DNA of 64,000 nucleotides from Prunus persica (lineage: Eukaryota > Streptophyta > Magnoliopsida > Rosales > Rosaceae), in NCBI RefSeq assembly GCF_000346465.2, contig NC_034014.1, positions 6,640,507 to 6,704,506 on the forward strand, read 5' to 3'. This document shows positions 9,060 to 19,227 of this stretch, in pieces. The position numbers and the translations under genes are program-made. The notes beneath the pieces are model-generated. The model had not been told where the DNA came from and did not search any database. It saw only the letters and a program-made list of their open reading frames with translations. The number at the start of each line of letters is the position of its first letter. Position 1 is the first letter of the stretch.

Positions 9060-10870
9060 CTCAATATGCCCGAGAAGCAAGACTATCTCTGATCATCCAT
9101 TCAGGAAGCGAGACTATCCCTGATCACGTTTCCGCTGCATTAGGGAACTGTGAAGGTGACGTTATGCTCCAATCTCCTGAGGTCTTTCTAGACTAGGAGA
9201 AATGAGAGCTTGTTGTTTGCTCCCACCAGCTTCCTTCCTTGATTGCTTACCTTACCTTGCAATCAATATCACTATCTTTTTGCATTTTTTCTCTTTTTAT
9301 AACTCTCTGTTCATAAGAGATTTTATTTCTTTAGAATGAACATCTGAAGAATGAATCCATGCAGTGATCCTAACTCTGAGAGTTATTTGTTTTTAACAGA
9401 GAAACGAATTGTGATTTTTGCTCTTGCAGGATATAACAAGATCATCAAGCGATACTTTATATTTACTGGGCCGATACGAGCTTGAATGATACTTGAGAAA
9501 AGTTTCTCCCACCTAAGGATGTAAGCAATACTTGTGTTATTTTATGCTTATATACCTATTTGATATTTTATCTTGAAAGGTAACCAAATGGGGAGATAAG
9601 TCCGTTCCAAAAGAATGGCTTGTATGTATCCATGAATTATTAACGCAAATTTTACAGATTGCAAGTTGGATATATTGATAATACACTGCACAGATTAAAG
9701 TCCCATAAGAACAAAATATGGGTATAGCAGTGATCAATATGATGCACGCCTGTTGCGTAGCAAATGATGTGGATTGAAGTCCCGAAAGGACAATCCTTTG
9801 ACATGTCAATATTGATATTATGCACGCCTAATGCGTAGCAAATTATATGGGTTAAAGTCCCATAATATGGGTTAAAGTCCCAGAAATTAATTGACATGTA
9901 TGTATTAATCTGTGGCATGCCTGCAGCATGACAGATATATTGGTCCTAAATGTTCCAACTCTCTAAATAGAGATTATCCACGCCCTATTGTAAAATAACG
10001 CTCCATTGGAGGTTATAATCCACATTCTCACATAATAAAAGCCCCCTGAAGTGGCTTGGGTACCCAAAAGCAAAGAAATGCTTATAATTGATGCATGCGC
10101 ATGCACATGAGAATTGTGAGATTATGAATTGATGAATGACAATTTTTGATTTTGGAGTAGCTACTCAAATCATCAATGGGCTGTGTTGATTGGAACCACG
10201 TTCAATTATTAAATGTCGACAATATCATTGGCCAAAATGGAACGAGGTAATTCCATTATAGATGAGAATGAACGTGAATGAACAAACCCACAGTGCGAAC
10301 CCCAAAAGATATGTTAATACTGAAATTTATACTTGGATGTTCGGAATAAAAGGGAATATACCTACTTTGTATGACACACTGTTTCTAGCAGAAACAAGGA
10401 ATGTTGGGTTTTCTCCATATTTACAGATTCAATTGTGCCCCCCCCCCCTTATTACACAATTATGGAGACCAACATATTATCTTTAAGGGTTATTAAATGC
10501 ACGGAGCATATCGCCAGAAGCGATTTCCTAAAGATGTATAAATAGCTGGGTTAAAGCTATATAATGTGTCATAAAGTTTAATCCCTTTTAAACAAAATCC
10601 GTTGAGAGGATTGACATTGCATAAAGCAAGTCCGTAAAGGACATGTGCTTGAAGCACAAAATTTGTACTCAATATTAATGTGCATAAATTACCTCAGTGA
10701 GTACATTGATTATAATGTGATTGCAACACATTAAAGCTTCTGCAGAATTCATGAAATATTTGTCTCGATCGAGCATTATACCAACGAGATTCTTGCTTAT
10801 ACTAAGAAAGTCTTATCCGTTGGTCCTTAAATGTTTTTCCGGAAGTATACTAGCCAGATAGAGCTCAGCT
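9060..10870 (+). other. Non-coding 3' internal region of the LTR element
   Basis: No coding frame is supported. Small direct repeats at 9740-9895 share GCGTAGCAAAT and GGTTAAAGTCCCATAAT. Paired CAGGAAGCGAGACTATC-like sentences lie at 9070-9130. I see no reverse-transcriptase motif. Confidence 0.5.
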
Positions 10871-10879
10871 CCACACTAA

Positions 10880-11460
10880 CTCTTTTTCCTTCATCCAGGT
10901 TTTTATCCCATTGGGTTTTTCCTGGTAAGGTTTTAACGAGGCAGTGTCGCTCTAGGGTTTAGGGTATACTATGAAAAAATTTTATGGTCGCTTACTGGAC
11001 AAAAGCTAGTCCTAAATTTTTCAGGGGGAGATATTCATCAGGGGGAGCATGGTTTTAATAAAGACCTTCATACACTGTACTCTTTTTCCTTCATCCAGGT
11101 TTTTTATCCCACTGGATTTTTCCTGGTAAGGTTTTAACGAGGCAGTGTCGCTCAAGATTGACTCACAGAAGCAGTGCCAACTACGATATTCAGAAAGCTG
11201 ATCAACAGTATGACTTAAAGATATTTTGCCAAACATCAGGGGGAGCGCGCTATCAATAAAGATCTTCAAACACTGTACTCTTTTTCCTTCGTCCAGGTTT
11301 TTATCCCACTGGGTTTTTTCTGACAAGGTTTTAACGAGGCAGTGTCGCACGCGCGTCAATATACATAGAATTTTATGTTACACATGATTATGTACTCTTT
11401 TTTCCTTTGACCAGTTTTTGTCCCACTGGGTTTTTACTGGCAAGGTTTTTAACGAGGCAT
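10880..11460 (+). repeat. Four tandem-spaced 3' conserved repeats of the LTR element
   Basis: Copies at about 10880-10952, 11080-11153, 11278-11350 and 11392-11460 share CTCTTTTTCCTTC, CAGGTTTTTATCCCA, TGGGTTTTTCCTGG and TTTTAACGAGGCA. TCAGGGGGAG blocks lie between copies. Such blocks before the polypurine tract are familiar in plant copia elements. Four copies suggest local amplification. Confidence 0.75.
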
Positions 11461-11492
11461 ATTCCGTATCATTTGTGGTCTCCAAGGGAGAG

Positions 11493-11669
11493 TGTTGTAA
11501 ATATTAAGGTGGAGCCCACCTCCAATGATAGGAGCTTAGTCTATATAAGGGCTCACCCTTCTATTTGTAAGATACACAATGAGATTAAGAAAACATTCAA
11601 TGAGAAACCAGATTTCTATTCCCTTATCTCTTTCTCAATTTCCTCTCCAATTCAGATGGATTTATAACA
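11493..11669 (+). repeat. 3' LTR of the copia-like element
   Basis: 177 bp, matching 4929-5107. It is preceded by a purine tract and followed by the TSD CTAAT (11670-11674). Confidence 0.92.
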
Positions 11670-11766
11670 CTAATAGATTTTATGCTTGTCCTATGATAAT
11701 GGTTTCACAGTGAAATGCAAACATTTGACGTCTAGCTAGATCCAAAAACATAAATATTTGATTAAT

Positions 11767-13339
11767 GGCTTAATTGTTACAGTGCTCCTTGAAGTATTGG
11801 TGAATTTTCACTAAACTCCCTTAAAGTTAAAGTGATCCACTTTGCTCCCTTGACTAATATTTTGTGTTTTAACTTTGCTCCTCATCGTCAAGTCTGTTAA
11901 AAATGCGGACATGACACCAATGGAACCCGCTATTTTGTTAAATTAAATGCCATGTGCATGTGTGAAAAAAAAAAAAACATTGCCTTTTAAAAAACTTAAT
12001 TTAATTATTAAAAAAATTAATAATACTATAAAAAAACTTAATTGCACAGCGCCTGATACTGAGAGAGAAAAGAGAGGGAAGATAATTGATCGGAGAATGA
12101 CGTCGGATGGAGCCACATCTGCGGCGACGGTGGCGCTGAGGAAGCAGTCGTGGAGGGAGAGAGAGAACAATCGGAGGAGAGAGAGCCATGGCTGCGAAGA
12201 TATTCGTAGGGCTCCGAGGTCAGGGCAACTTCAATTTGCCCAAGCATTGCGACAACAATGAGGTGTTGAAAGCTCTTAGCTCTCTGCCTCCAAGTTGGCT
12301 TGACAGTCGAAGACGACAGCACCACCTATCGCAAGGTCCCACTTCCCTTCTCTTCTTCAATTCACTTTAATTGTCCTAATTCTTCAATTTTTTTTAATTT
12401 TGAATTATTTTTCCATAATTGTCATAGCGCAGATCAAAGGAAAAATCCACCTAAAAATTAATTTACTGATGAATTCTAATAATGTGATGGTGGTGTTGTT
12501 GTACAGGGATTGAAGCCAACCCAAATTGATACACCAAGTACATCAACCATGATCAGCCCTTACTCTTCTCCAAATCCTAGTCCAATCCCATCCTACCAAG
12601 CCAGTCCTTTGTCGTCTTCCTATCCAAGCCCAAGCCGTTTCCATCCCAGCATAATTCATCCAATCCCAGTCACTATTTGCGCTCTGCAATTCCTTCGTCT
12701 CTCTCTCCTCTGTGAATTTCCAATAGTGTCCCTGTAGCCCCACTGCTCTCATCCCCAACCTCCAGAAACCCCAACCCAATTCCAAACTGGGACTCCATTG
12801 CTAAACAGTCCATGGCCTCTTTCGATTACCCGTTTTATGCTATCTCTACTCCAGCTAGCCCGACCTGTCACCAAATCCATTTTCCAACTGCTACCATTCC
12901 TGAATGTGAGGAGTCTGATACTTCCACTGTTGATTCTGGGTAGTAAGTTTACTTCCAGAGATTTGCTCATTCTTTGTCAACAATGCCAGCCTGTACCACT
13001 TTCAATCTTGTGAAGCCTGTTGTTGCTCACCAAAACTTGCCTGACAGTTAGATCCTAGAGGTAAAGTCGTGGATTGGAGAGAAGATTCATGAGGTGGGAT
13101 TGGATGATTTGGAGCTCACACTTGGATTTTTTTTTTCTTCACACATGGCATTTAGTCTCATTGGTGCCACGTAAGCATTTTTAATGGAATTTTTAACAGA
13201 CTTGACGGTGAGGGACAAAGTGAGACATAAAACGTGAGACATAAAACATCGGTCAATGGGGTAAAATGAGTCACTTTAACTTTAAAGGGATTTAGTGAGA
13301 ATTGACTAATGTTATAGAGGGCACTGTAGCACTTAAGAC
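11767..13339 (+). mobile_element. Pack-MULE carrying a BES1/BZR1 gene copy
   Basis: The 1573-bp element is flanked by a perfect 9-bp TSD TTGATTAAT (11758-11766 and 13340-13348), the Mutator signature. The ends are long inverted repeats of about 170-200 bp: GGCTTAATTGTTACAGTGC at the left, GTCTTAAGTGCTACAGTGC as the complement of the right, and both continuing through AAAGTTAAAGTGA and CGTCAAGTCTGTTAAAAAT. No transposase is present. The interior is a host gene fragment with exons and intron, the definition of a Pack-MULE. The partner duplication at 1351-1359 provides the empty site. Confidence 0.92.
12097..13126 (+). pseudogene. Captured BES1/BZR1-family transcription factor (brassinosteroid signalling), disrupted
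   Basis: BES1/BZR1 proteins are plant transcription factors with an atypical bHLH DNA-binding region, controlled by GSK3 kinases in brassinosteroid signalling. Exon 1 (12097-12335) encodes [20 protein letters not shown] and [10 protein letters not shown], then in shifted frames [20 protein letters not shown] and [11 protein letters not shown] retained intron (12336-12506) leads to exon 2 with [61 protein letters not shown] and the C-terminal KIHEVGLDDLELTLG, which carries the EAR repression motif. There are at least two frameshifts in exon 1 (around 12180 and 12280) plus breaks and stops in exon 2, one just after VDSG. Coverage from start codon to EAR motif is nearly complete. Retention of the intron shows genomic DNA rather than cDNA capture. 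Confidence 0.88.
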
Positions 13340-13374
13340 TTGATTAATTAATAAGCTAAGCTAAGCGAATTAAG

Positions 13375-13632
13375 CTACGCAACTTTTGCAGTACAAGCCA
13401 AATAACTGCAACACATATCATGTAGCACACTAGCTAGATCTTCATCAACCCCACCTTCCATGTTCTTGTCTCCCACGCTTCCGCTGCTTCTCTCAAAACC
13501 CAGTTCTTGATTTGTATGCAGCTCTGCTCTGGCTTGTGATCTCTGCCTTTTCATGGCCTCCCTTTTGCGATCATGATCTGCCATCCTAAAACAAAACCCA
13601 TAAAAAGGAAAAAGAATATAAACCAAAAACGC

Positions 13633-13700
<68 letters not shown>

Positions 13701-13782
13701 TATACTCCTTAGAGAAGGTGAGATGATGATGGGTTATCCCTGAAACACACAGAGGAAGGCCAAAGGTGCCATGGAGATTTAA
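13375..13782 (-). pseudogene. Small two-exon gene, copy 2, start codon separated by Harbinger insertion
   Basis: Exon 2 (13585-13375) encodes 69 residues nearly identical to the copy at 1386-1596, with substitutions such as R7K, A24T and a changed acidic segment (GDKNMEGGVDED). Exon 1 (13782-13706) keeps [20 protein letters not shown]. The intron microsatellite has grown (about 13637-13695). The Harbinger element sits at codon 2, moving the original ATG and promoter to 17625 and beyond. An in-frame ATG inside the transposon end (about 13812) could replace the start but would lack the native promoter. The reading frame itself has no internal stop. Confidence 0.6.
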
Positions 13783-14325
13783 GACCCATTCCAGGGCAAG
13801 GGGGGAGCCCAAGTCAAAAAGCGCGTTTCAGAGGGTCTTTTTTGCCTGGGCTAAGTATGGGTCCCATGAAGCCGAGCTGGCTCGAAGGCAAATCGAGGAC
13901 GAGGGGGGAGCTGATGTTAGCCATGACATCAACACGCAGTTTAAATTTTTTTTACTGTTGCACGCGCTTTTAAATTTCCGTGCACTGACGTTAGCCCTGT
14001 TGTCCGCCAACGGCTAAAAGACACTTGACGTCGTCTGGGTGCTTCGATCGGATTTTCTCCTCCAATCCAAGAACTGCCCTTTTTTTTGCAATAAAATTAT
14101 GAAAAAAATTTGATATTTTTTTTTAAAAATACCAAAAAATTCTGAATTTTTTTTTCTTCTATAAATACCTACCAATACTCTTCACTTTCAACACCAAATC
14201 CTCATACATTTTCTTATACTTATACTATTATTCACTTTCTACTCAACATTTTATTTACTTTCAAATTATATTTTTATTTATCATCTTATGCTTCTTCTAT
14301 CGAAACCAGAGGGGTATGGAGCACC

Positions 14326-15480
14326 ATGGAAGCTGTTTTGTTGTGTGAATCTTGGGTCCAAAATAGTCATTGTCCCGTCACGGACAATGAGATGAAATTC
14401 GCTCATATGTGGAAAAAAATTCATGCCGAATTTTTTGAAAGATCAGGGTCGACTCGTACGGAAATGACATTGTCTAGTAGGTGAAAAATTCTCAATAAAG
14501 AGTTAGGGAAATGGAGAGATGCCTTGACAAAAGCGAGGGACAACCATAGAAGCAAGGAAAATTTTAGCAATGAGGTAAATTATTTGTAATTTTCATTTTA
14601 TTAATTTTAATGTCCTAATATGCTTTTTAAAAAAAATGTTTCTTGCATTTCAATATTTTGTTAATATTTCTTGCATAAACAACATTTTGTTAATATTTAT
14701 TGCATTTCCAATATTTTGTTAATATTTCTTGCATTTTCAATTTTTTTAATGTTTCTTGTATTTTCAATATTTTGTTAATATTTCTTCATTTCCAATATTT
14801 TGCTAAAATTTCTTGCATTTCCTATATTTTTTAATGTTTCTTGCATTTTCAAAATTTTATAAATGTTTCTTGCATTTATAATTTTTAAATTTTTTTTAAA
14901 AAAAAAGATTATGCAAGCACAAATGTGGTTTGGTGCTATTGGGCAAGGCAAAAAAACTTTCAACCATGACCAATGTTGGGAGGTGGTGAAGAATGGTTTG
15001 AGATTCTGATTTATTCCAACGGGTGCGACCGTTCTGTTGAACGAGACGCCACTCCATGATTTACTGGCATTGGATTCGCCTATGGATTCTCCGATGAGTC
15101 AAGACTCACCCATTGAAAACGAGCTGCGGCTTATTGGCCAAAAGGCAGCCGAAGGTGAAGAGAGAGAGAGTAATTCTAGCAATAATACATCAAAAATTTT
15201 GGAGGAAATTGCATGGCACAGCGCCATGAGAATTGAAATAGACATCAAAATCCAAGAAGATGAGAGGGCAATTCAAGCAGAATATGCAAAAGAAATGGAG
15301 TATGTACGCAAAGAAAACATTGACAAGAAAGATCGGAAAACCATGGCCATGGATAGAAGCCATATGTCCCATGAACCAAAACAATTTTGGAAGTTAGAAC
15401 GAAGGGATATTATGAGAAGAAGACTTTTCCGTGATGATGGACCTAGCAACACAGATTGGTTAAACGATCAAAACCATTAA
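14326..15480 (+). pseudogene. Harbinger Myb-like DNA-binding protein, two in-frame stops
   Basis: Exon 1 (14326-14574) reads EAVLLCESWVQNSHCPVTDN, then HMWKKIHAEFFERSGS and SSR followed by TGA (14482-14484), where homologues have Trp of the SRW motif. A donor (GAG|GTAAAT) ends the exon. The intron contains several TTTCTTGCATTT-like repeats (about 14638-14870). Exon 2 (about 14909-15480) reads HDQCWEVVKNGLRF, then TGA (15007-15009), then a long open frame rich in charged residues to 15480. This is the Myb/SANT-like partner of PIF/Harbinger transposases, which binds DNA and helps nuclear import. Confidence 0.75.
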
Positions 15481-15889
15481 GTTAGTTTGCTTGCCTTTTC
15501 TTTTATGGTATTTTAATGTTTTGATTTAAAAAATAGTTGTAATTCATGTATTTTATTTAATTAGTAGTAATTATTAATTACTTGTATTGGTTTTCTTTGA
15601 GTGAATAAAGAAAGGATTCAATAAAATACCTTTTATTCAAAAAATTCTATACATCAAACAAAACATAATTAAAAAAACCACAATCAAAGCCTAAATTAAA
15701 AAAAAAACCACAACCAAAGCATAACTAAAAATAAAACATAACCTAAGCAAAATTAAAAATAAAACTTCTTGACTTCACTTCATTCATCGTCATTGCCTTT
15801 TACCGCCCATAAATGCTCCATCAAGTCAACTTGACATCGCTCATGAATATAGGATGATTGCATCTTCGTATATCAATTAATCATACGGG

Positions 15890-17036
15890 TCATGACACGA
15901 CCGTCCCTAACCAACGGTTCATGCTCCAATGGTCCTCCATGTGGCCCATGAGCTTTTCATAAATTCTTGTAAAGGCCGTGTTCACGCGATCTGGTTTGTA
16001 CAAGTCTGCAGTATCGTAATCATATTCATACTCATCCTCCACAATCATGTTATGGAGGATGATGCAAGTCATCATTATGCTCCTCAGCACCTTCTCATCA
16101 AACAGTCACACCGCACCCCTAATAATAGCTAACCGGGCTTGGAAGATACCAAAAATCCTCTCCACATATTTTCCATAACCCTCTTGATAGGCAACAAATA
16201 ATGTTTGTTTCTCCGATCGGGGATGTGGAATTGATTTCACAAATGTAGTCCACCTCAGGTAGATGCCGTCTGCTAGATAATACCCATTCTGGTAGACGAT
16301 ATTGTTGATTTCATAGGTGATATTCGGGGCTACACCTCTGAAAAATATTGTTGAACACCGGGGATTGACCCAGCAAGTTCAAGTCGTTTTGAGATCCGGA
16401 AACTCCGAAGAAGGCATGCCAAACCCATGTATCGAATCGAGCAACGACTTCAAGGATGATAATTTTTTGCCCTTTCCTATTTTCATAATCCTTGCCAGGC
16501 ATTTGGGCAATTTTTCCACTGCTTGTGCATACAGTCGATGCTACCAATCATTCCTGAAAATCATGGAGCTTCGGCTTTTTGTAGGAGCCGTTGGAGGTCC
16601 CTGGGCGTAGGTCTGCGCATGTAGTCATTGATGTACAGAGTTTCGACTACGTCACAAAATCTTACCAAGCAATCCAAGTAGTGGATTTCCCCATCCAGGC
16701 AATCTCATCCACCTGATCAGCAGATGAATCATACGCCAACATTCGTATAACAGCTGTAAGCTTTTGCTCCAGAAGAAGTCCCAAAATCCCAGCAGCATCA
16801 CACTTTGTAACAAAGTATGCACCATAATTGCAAACATCATGCATGACTTTATTGAACAAATGAGGTTGCATTTTATATCGCCTTTGGAAATCAACATCAG
16901 AGTACAAAGAAGTTGGGATAAAATAATCTTCGAAAAGATTCTTACCTCGAGAATGCCTATGTCTGTCCATATTTGGGCCACAGCTGACTTGTGAACCATG
17001 GCGGCGACCTTGGTTTTCTTCATCAAGCAAAGCCAC
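15890..17036 (-). pseudogene. PIF/Harbinger DDE transposase (nuclease), frameshifted
   Basis: Minus-strand pieces cover the family in order: DYFIPTSLYSDVDFQRRYKM, FVTKCDAAGILGLLLEQKLT and RMLAYDSSADQVDEIAWMG (17036-16662). Then MIGSIDCMHKQWKNCPNAW holds the first catalytic Asp (about 16550-16495). HAFFGVSGSQNDLNLLGQSP holds the second, and MTCIILHNMIVEDE with KPDRVNTAFTRIYEKL is C-terminal (to 15890). A frameshift near 16490 separates the first Asp from the following NRKGQK segment. Other breaks lie between the blocks. The catalytic core is recognisable but the gene cannot give a full protein. Confidence 0.82.
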
Positions 17037-17887
17037 TGCTATGGCAACTTATTGATTTTGTTCTCTTTACACCCTTTTGCCTTCAACTCGTCTACGCCTT
17101 CTTTCATTAGTTTCTCGCTCTTGCCTCTCGATCTCCTCATGTCTGGCATTGAGAATGAAGTATGAATTTTAAAATCAGAGAAATGAAAATATAGAGAAGA
17201 TCTGCTGTGAGAGGTATGAACTGAACCTCTGGTTTTATAGAAAAATTTAGGCAGATAGGGATGACATGTGGCGCAATTTTAGAGGCTGAAAATCTTATCT
17301 GAAATTTGAAATTCATATGAAATTTGAAATTTATCTGAATTTTGAAATTTATCCGAATTTTGAAACTAAAAATATTATCCGATTATGAAATATGAATTTA
17401 TAATAAATATTGACACGTATGAACCCAAAAATCTTATCCGAAAATATTATCCAAATTAAAATTTTAAGTTAAAAAAAGTGAAAAATAAATAGTATTTGCC
17501 ATTTACCATGACAACGGGTGGAACACACATTGCTTTTTGTAAGGGTAGCCACTATTCACGTGAATAGTAACTGCCCTAGCTCCCCCTTGCCCTTTGCCAT
17601 GGCAAATGGGTGGAGTTGCTCTAACATAGACTGCATTTTTGTTTTCTTTTCTCTAGTTTTTAATGGCTGTGGAGAAAAAATAATTGAGGGAATTTTAGAT
17701 TGTATGTATAATGTATGTATCTATTTCTAGTGTTGGTTTTTAGGGATTTATTTTGGGAAATGAGTTGGTGTAGCTCTGAAAAAGTAATTAAAGCAAAAGC
17801 GGTTGATCTGTCTAATTGTATTGAGAAAATCTAACACACTGTAGGTTAGAGGACCATGGGAGGGGGAGTTGCATTCTTGGGTCTTGG

Positions 17888-18156
17888 TGTCACATCCCAG
17901 GATTGATTCCGCCGTAGCACGATATTGTCAGCTTTGGGCCCCCTTTCTGCCCTCATGGTTTTGTTTATGGAAACTCACAAGCAACTTCCCAGTAGGTCAC
18001 CCATCCTGTGATTGCTCTAGCACCAACTCGTTTAACTTCAGAGTTCTCATTACTCCGAAGCCAGTGAGCTCCCAAATGGCCTTGTGCTAGATGGAGGCGG
18101 GCATATACAGATAAGGCACATCACCCCATCTCCGTTAGTTGATGTGGGATGTTACA
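17888..18156 (-). mobile_element. Cassandra TRIM solo LTR (5S rRNA-derived), copy 1
   Basis: The complement starts TGTAACATCCCACATC and ends GGGATGTGACA (269 bp). It contains 5S rRNA-like sequence: GAACTCTGAAGTTAAACG and GGATGGGTGACCTACTGGG. Cassandra elements are short non-autonomous retroelements whose LTRs hold a 5S rRNA segment with a Pol III promoter. No primer site or second LTR is seen nearby and flanking 5-mers do not match well, so it is probably a solo LTR with eroded borders. Confidence 0.82.
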
Positions 18157-19080
18157 GTTTGTGCTGAAACTCTAGAACCTATGGAAGCCGCCAATGCCTG
18201 GATTGATGAAGGGGGTCGAAACTGCAATGGATATAGGCCATTCTCACATCTCCCTTAGAAAAGCATCCTCTGGATTTTAAGGTCCTTGTTGAGAAAAAAA
18301 AAACATTTAATCTTTTTAAATAAATTCATTTAATTTTTTGAACAATTTGACCTTAAAGAATTGAAATTTCATAAATATATATTTATTTGAGAAATAGGTG
18401 GGTATTTATAGAGTTTGGAGTGAGTTTTGGGGTTTGATATGATTTATATTAATTTAAAATATTATTTTAACCGTTGGATTTAAATTTTAGCCGTTGAATC
18501 TTTTTTTTATTTATTATTTATTTTTACAGTTAAAATAACTTGGATTTAATATGGATTGTTGATTTTGGTTACTATTGAAATATTAAAAAAAAGTGCTGCA
18601 ACACCAGCAGCCCGGGCCCCATTGTTTCCTCCTTGCACATGGGCTGCATCATGGCTAAGTGAGCTCCACACAAAAATTCCAATCCAGGCAATGGCTGAAC
18701 TCGTATTCCGACCAACTTTGGGTTTTCACAAATTTTAGCCCCTTACTTTTCCTGGATTGAGAGAGGAATGAGGCAAAAATTTAGTATATTTTAGATTTGG
18801 CCTAATGGATTGTAGATGGCCTTACCCTCCTTCGAGCAGCCCTAACTCAACCCTTGCCGAACACCATGTTAACAAAATGGTAACATAGTTGACGAAACAA
18901 AAATTCAGGGGGTATGTGGTCATTTTAAAATTCAGGGGCGAATTGAGAAAAGTTGGCAGTATTTCAAAAAATTCTGAGCATAAAAGTGGTAATATTGACA
19001 AACGACAGTGGCCAAAAGTAAATTTTTGCCGAAGTTTAACGACCGAAAAAAAAAAACACTACCTTCGCTTACTTAACGAC
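18157..19080. other. Intergenic, AT-rich
   Basis: No gene supported. The segment at 18157-18290 (AAACTCTAGAACCTATGG onward) may be retroelement remnant. The rest is AT-rich spacer leading to the helicase-paralogue promoter. Confidence 0.4.
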
Positions 19081-19094
19081 CAAACCCTACCTTC

Positions 19095-19201
19095 GCATTC
19101 TCACAGTTCGTATGTGAGTGCTCGTCTCGTTCCAAAAACCCTAAAGAATCGCATTCTCACAGTTTGTGTGTGAGTGCTCGTCTCGTTCCAGAAACCCTAA
19201 A
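19095..19201 (+). promoter_or_regulatory. Duplicated promoter/leader unit with telo-boxes
   Basis: A unit of about 53 bp (CGCATTCTCACAGTT, GAGTGCTCGTCTCGTTCCA, AAACCCTAAAG) occurs twice in tandem. It places telo-box AAACCCTAA at 19136-19144 and 19192-19200, just upstream of the ATG at 19228. Telo-boxes are known in promoters and leaders of plant ribosome-biogenesis genes. The full-length paralogue has one at 30951-30959. Confidence 0.55.
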
Positions 19202-19227
19202 GTGCCAATTCTTTAGAACCAGTTGCT

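Larger units (their letters stand above)
4929..11669 (+). mobile_element. Complete non-autonomous copia-like LTR retroelement (LARD) with captured gene fragments
   Basis: The 6741-bp element has near-identical LTRs (4929-5107 and 11493-11669), TG..CA termini and a perfect 5-bp TSD CTAAT (4924-4928 and 11670-11674). A primer-binding site abuts the 5' LTR at 5108. A purine-rich tract (AAGGGAGAG) abuts the 3' LTR. TCAGGGGGAG blocks and four GGTTTTTATCCC-type repeats before the 3' LTR are seen in plant copia-like elements. I find no gag, protease, integrase or reverse transcriptase. The interior holds antisense F-box/kelch sequence, other exon-like sequence, a hairpin array, dispersed short repeats and one intact antisense ORF. 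It must be mobilised in trans. The LTRs differ mainly by a CT-repeat length change, implying recent insertion. Confidence 0.9.
13783..17621. mobile_element. Degenerate autonomous-type PIF/Harbinger element
   Basis: 3839 bp with a TAA TSD (13780-13782 and 17622-17624), confirmed by a single TAA at 1780-1782 in the partner duplication. The ends are related inverted repeats: GACCCATTCC...GGGCAAGGGGGGAGC left, and GAGCAACTCCACCCATT...GGGCAAGGGGGAGC as the complement of the right. It holds both expected genes in opposite orientations: a Myb-like protein (plus, 14326-15480) and a DDE nuclease (minus, 17036-15890). Both are broken, so this copy is probably inactive. Confidence 0.9.
11739..17866. repeat. 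Segmental duplication, interrupted copy (partner 1332-2010)
   Basis: Sequence matching 1332-2010 is split into three blocks: 11739-11766, 13340-13782 and 17622-17866. A Pack-MULE and a Harbinger element fill the gaps. The join points match the uninterrupted copy exactly once one copy of each TSD is removed. Confidence 0.88.

Noticed and set aside
13375..13812. Single 145-codon protein across the (AG)n tract of the small gene copy
   Set aside because: The middle is an intron with donor and acceptor conserved in both copies; the long frame is read-through of the microsatellite.
14638..14870. Possible CRISPR-like spaced repeats (TTTCTTGCATTT)
   Set aside because: This is an AT-rich plant transposon intron with imperfect, overlapping repeats; CRISPR does not occur in plant nuclear DNA.
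17888..18156. Functional 5S rRNA gene
   Set aside because: Only part of 5S sequence is present, embedded in a 269-bp TG..CA unit repeated elsewhere with TSDs, so it is a Cassandra LTR.
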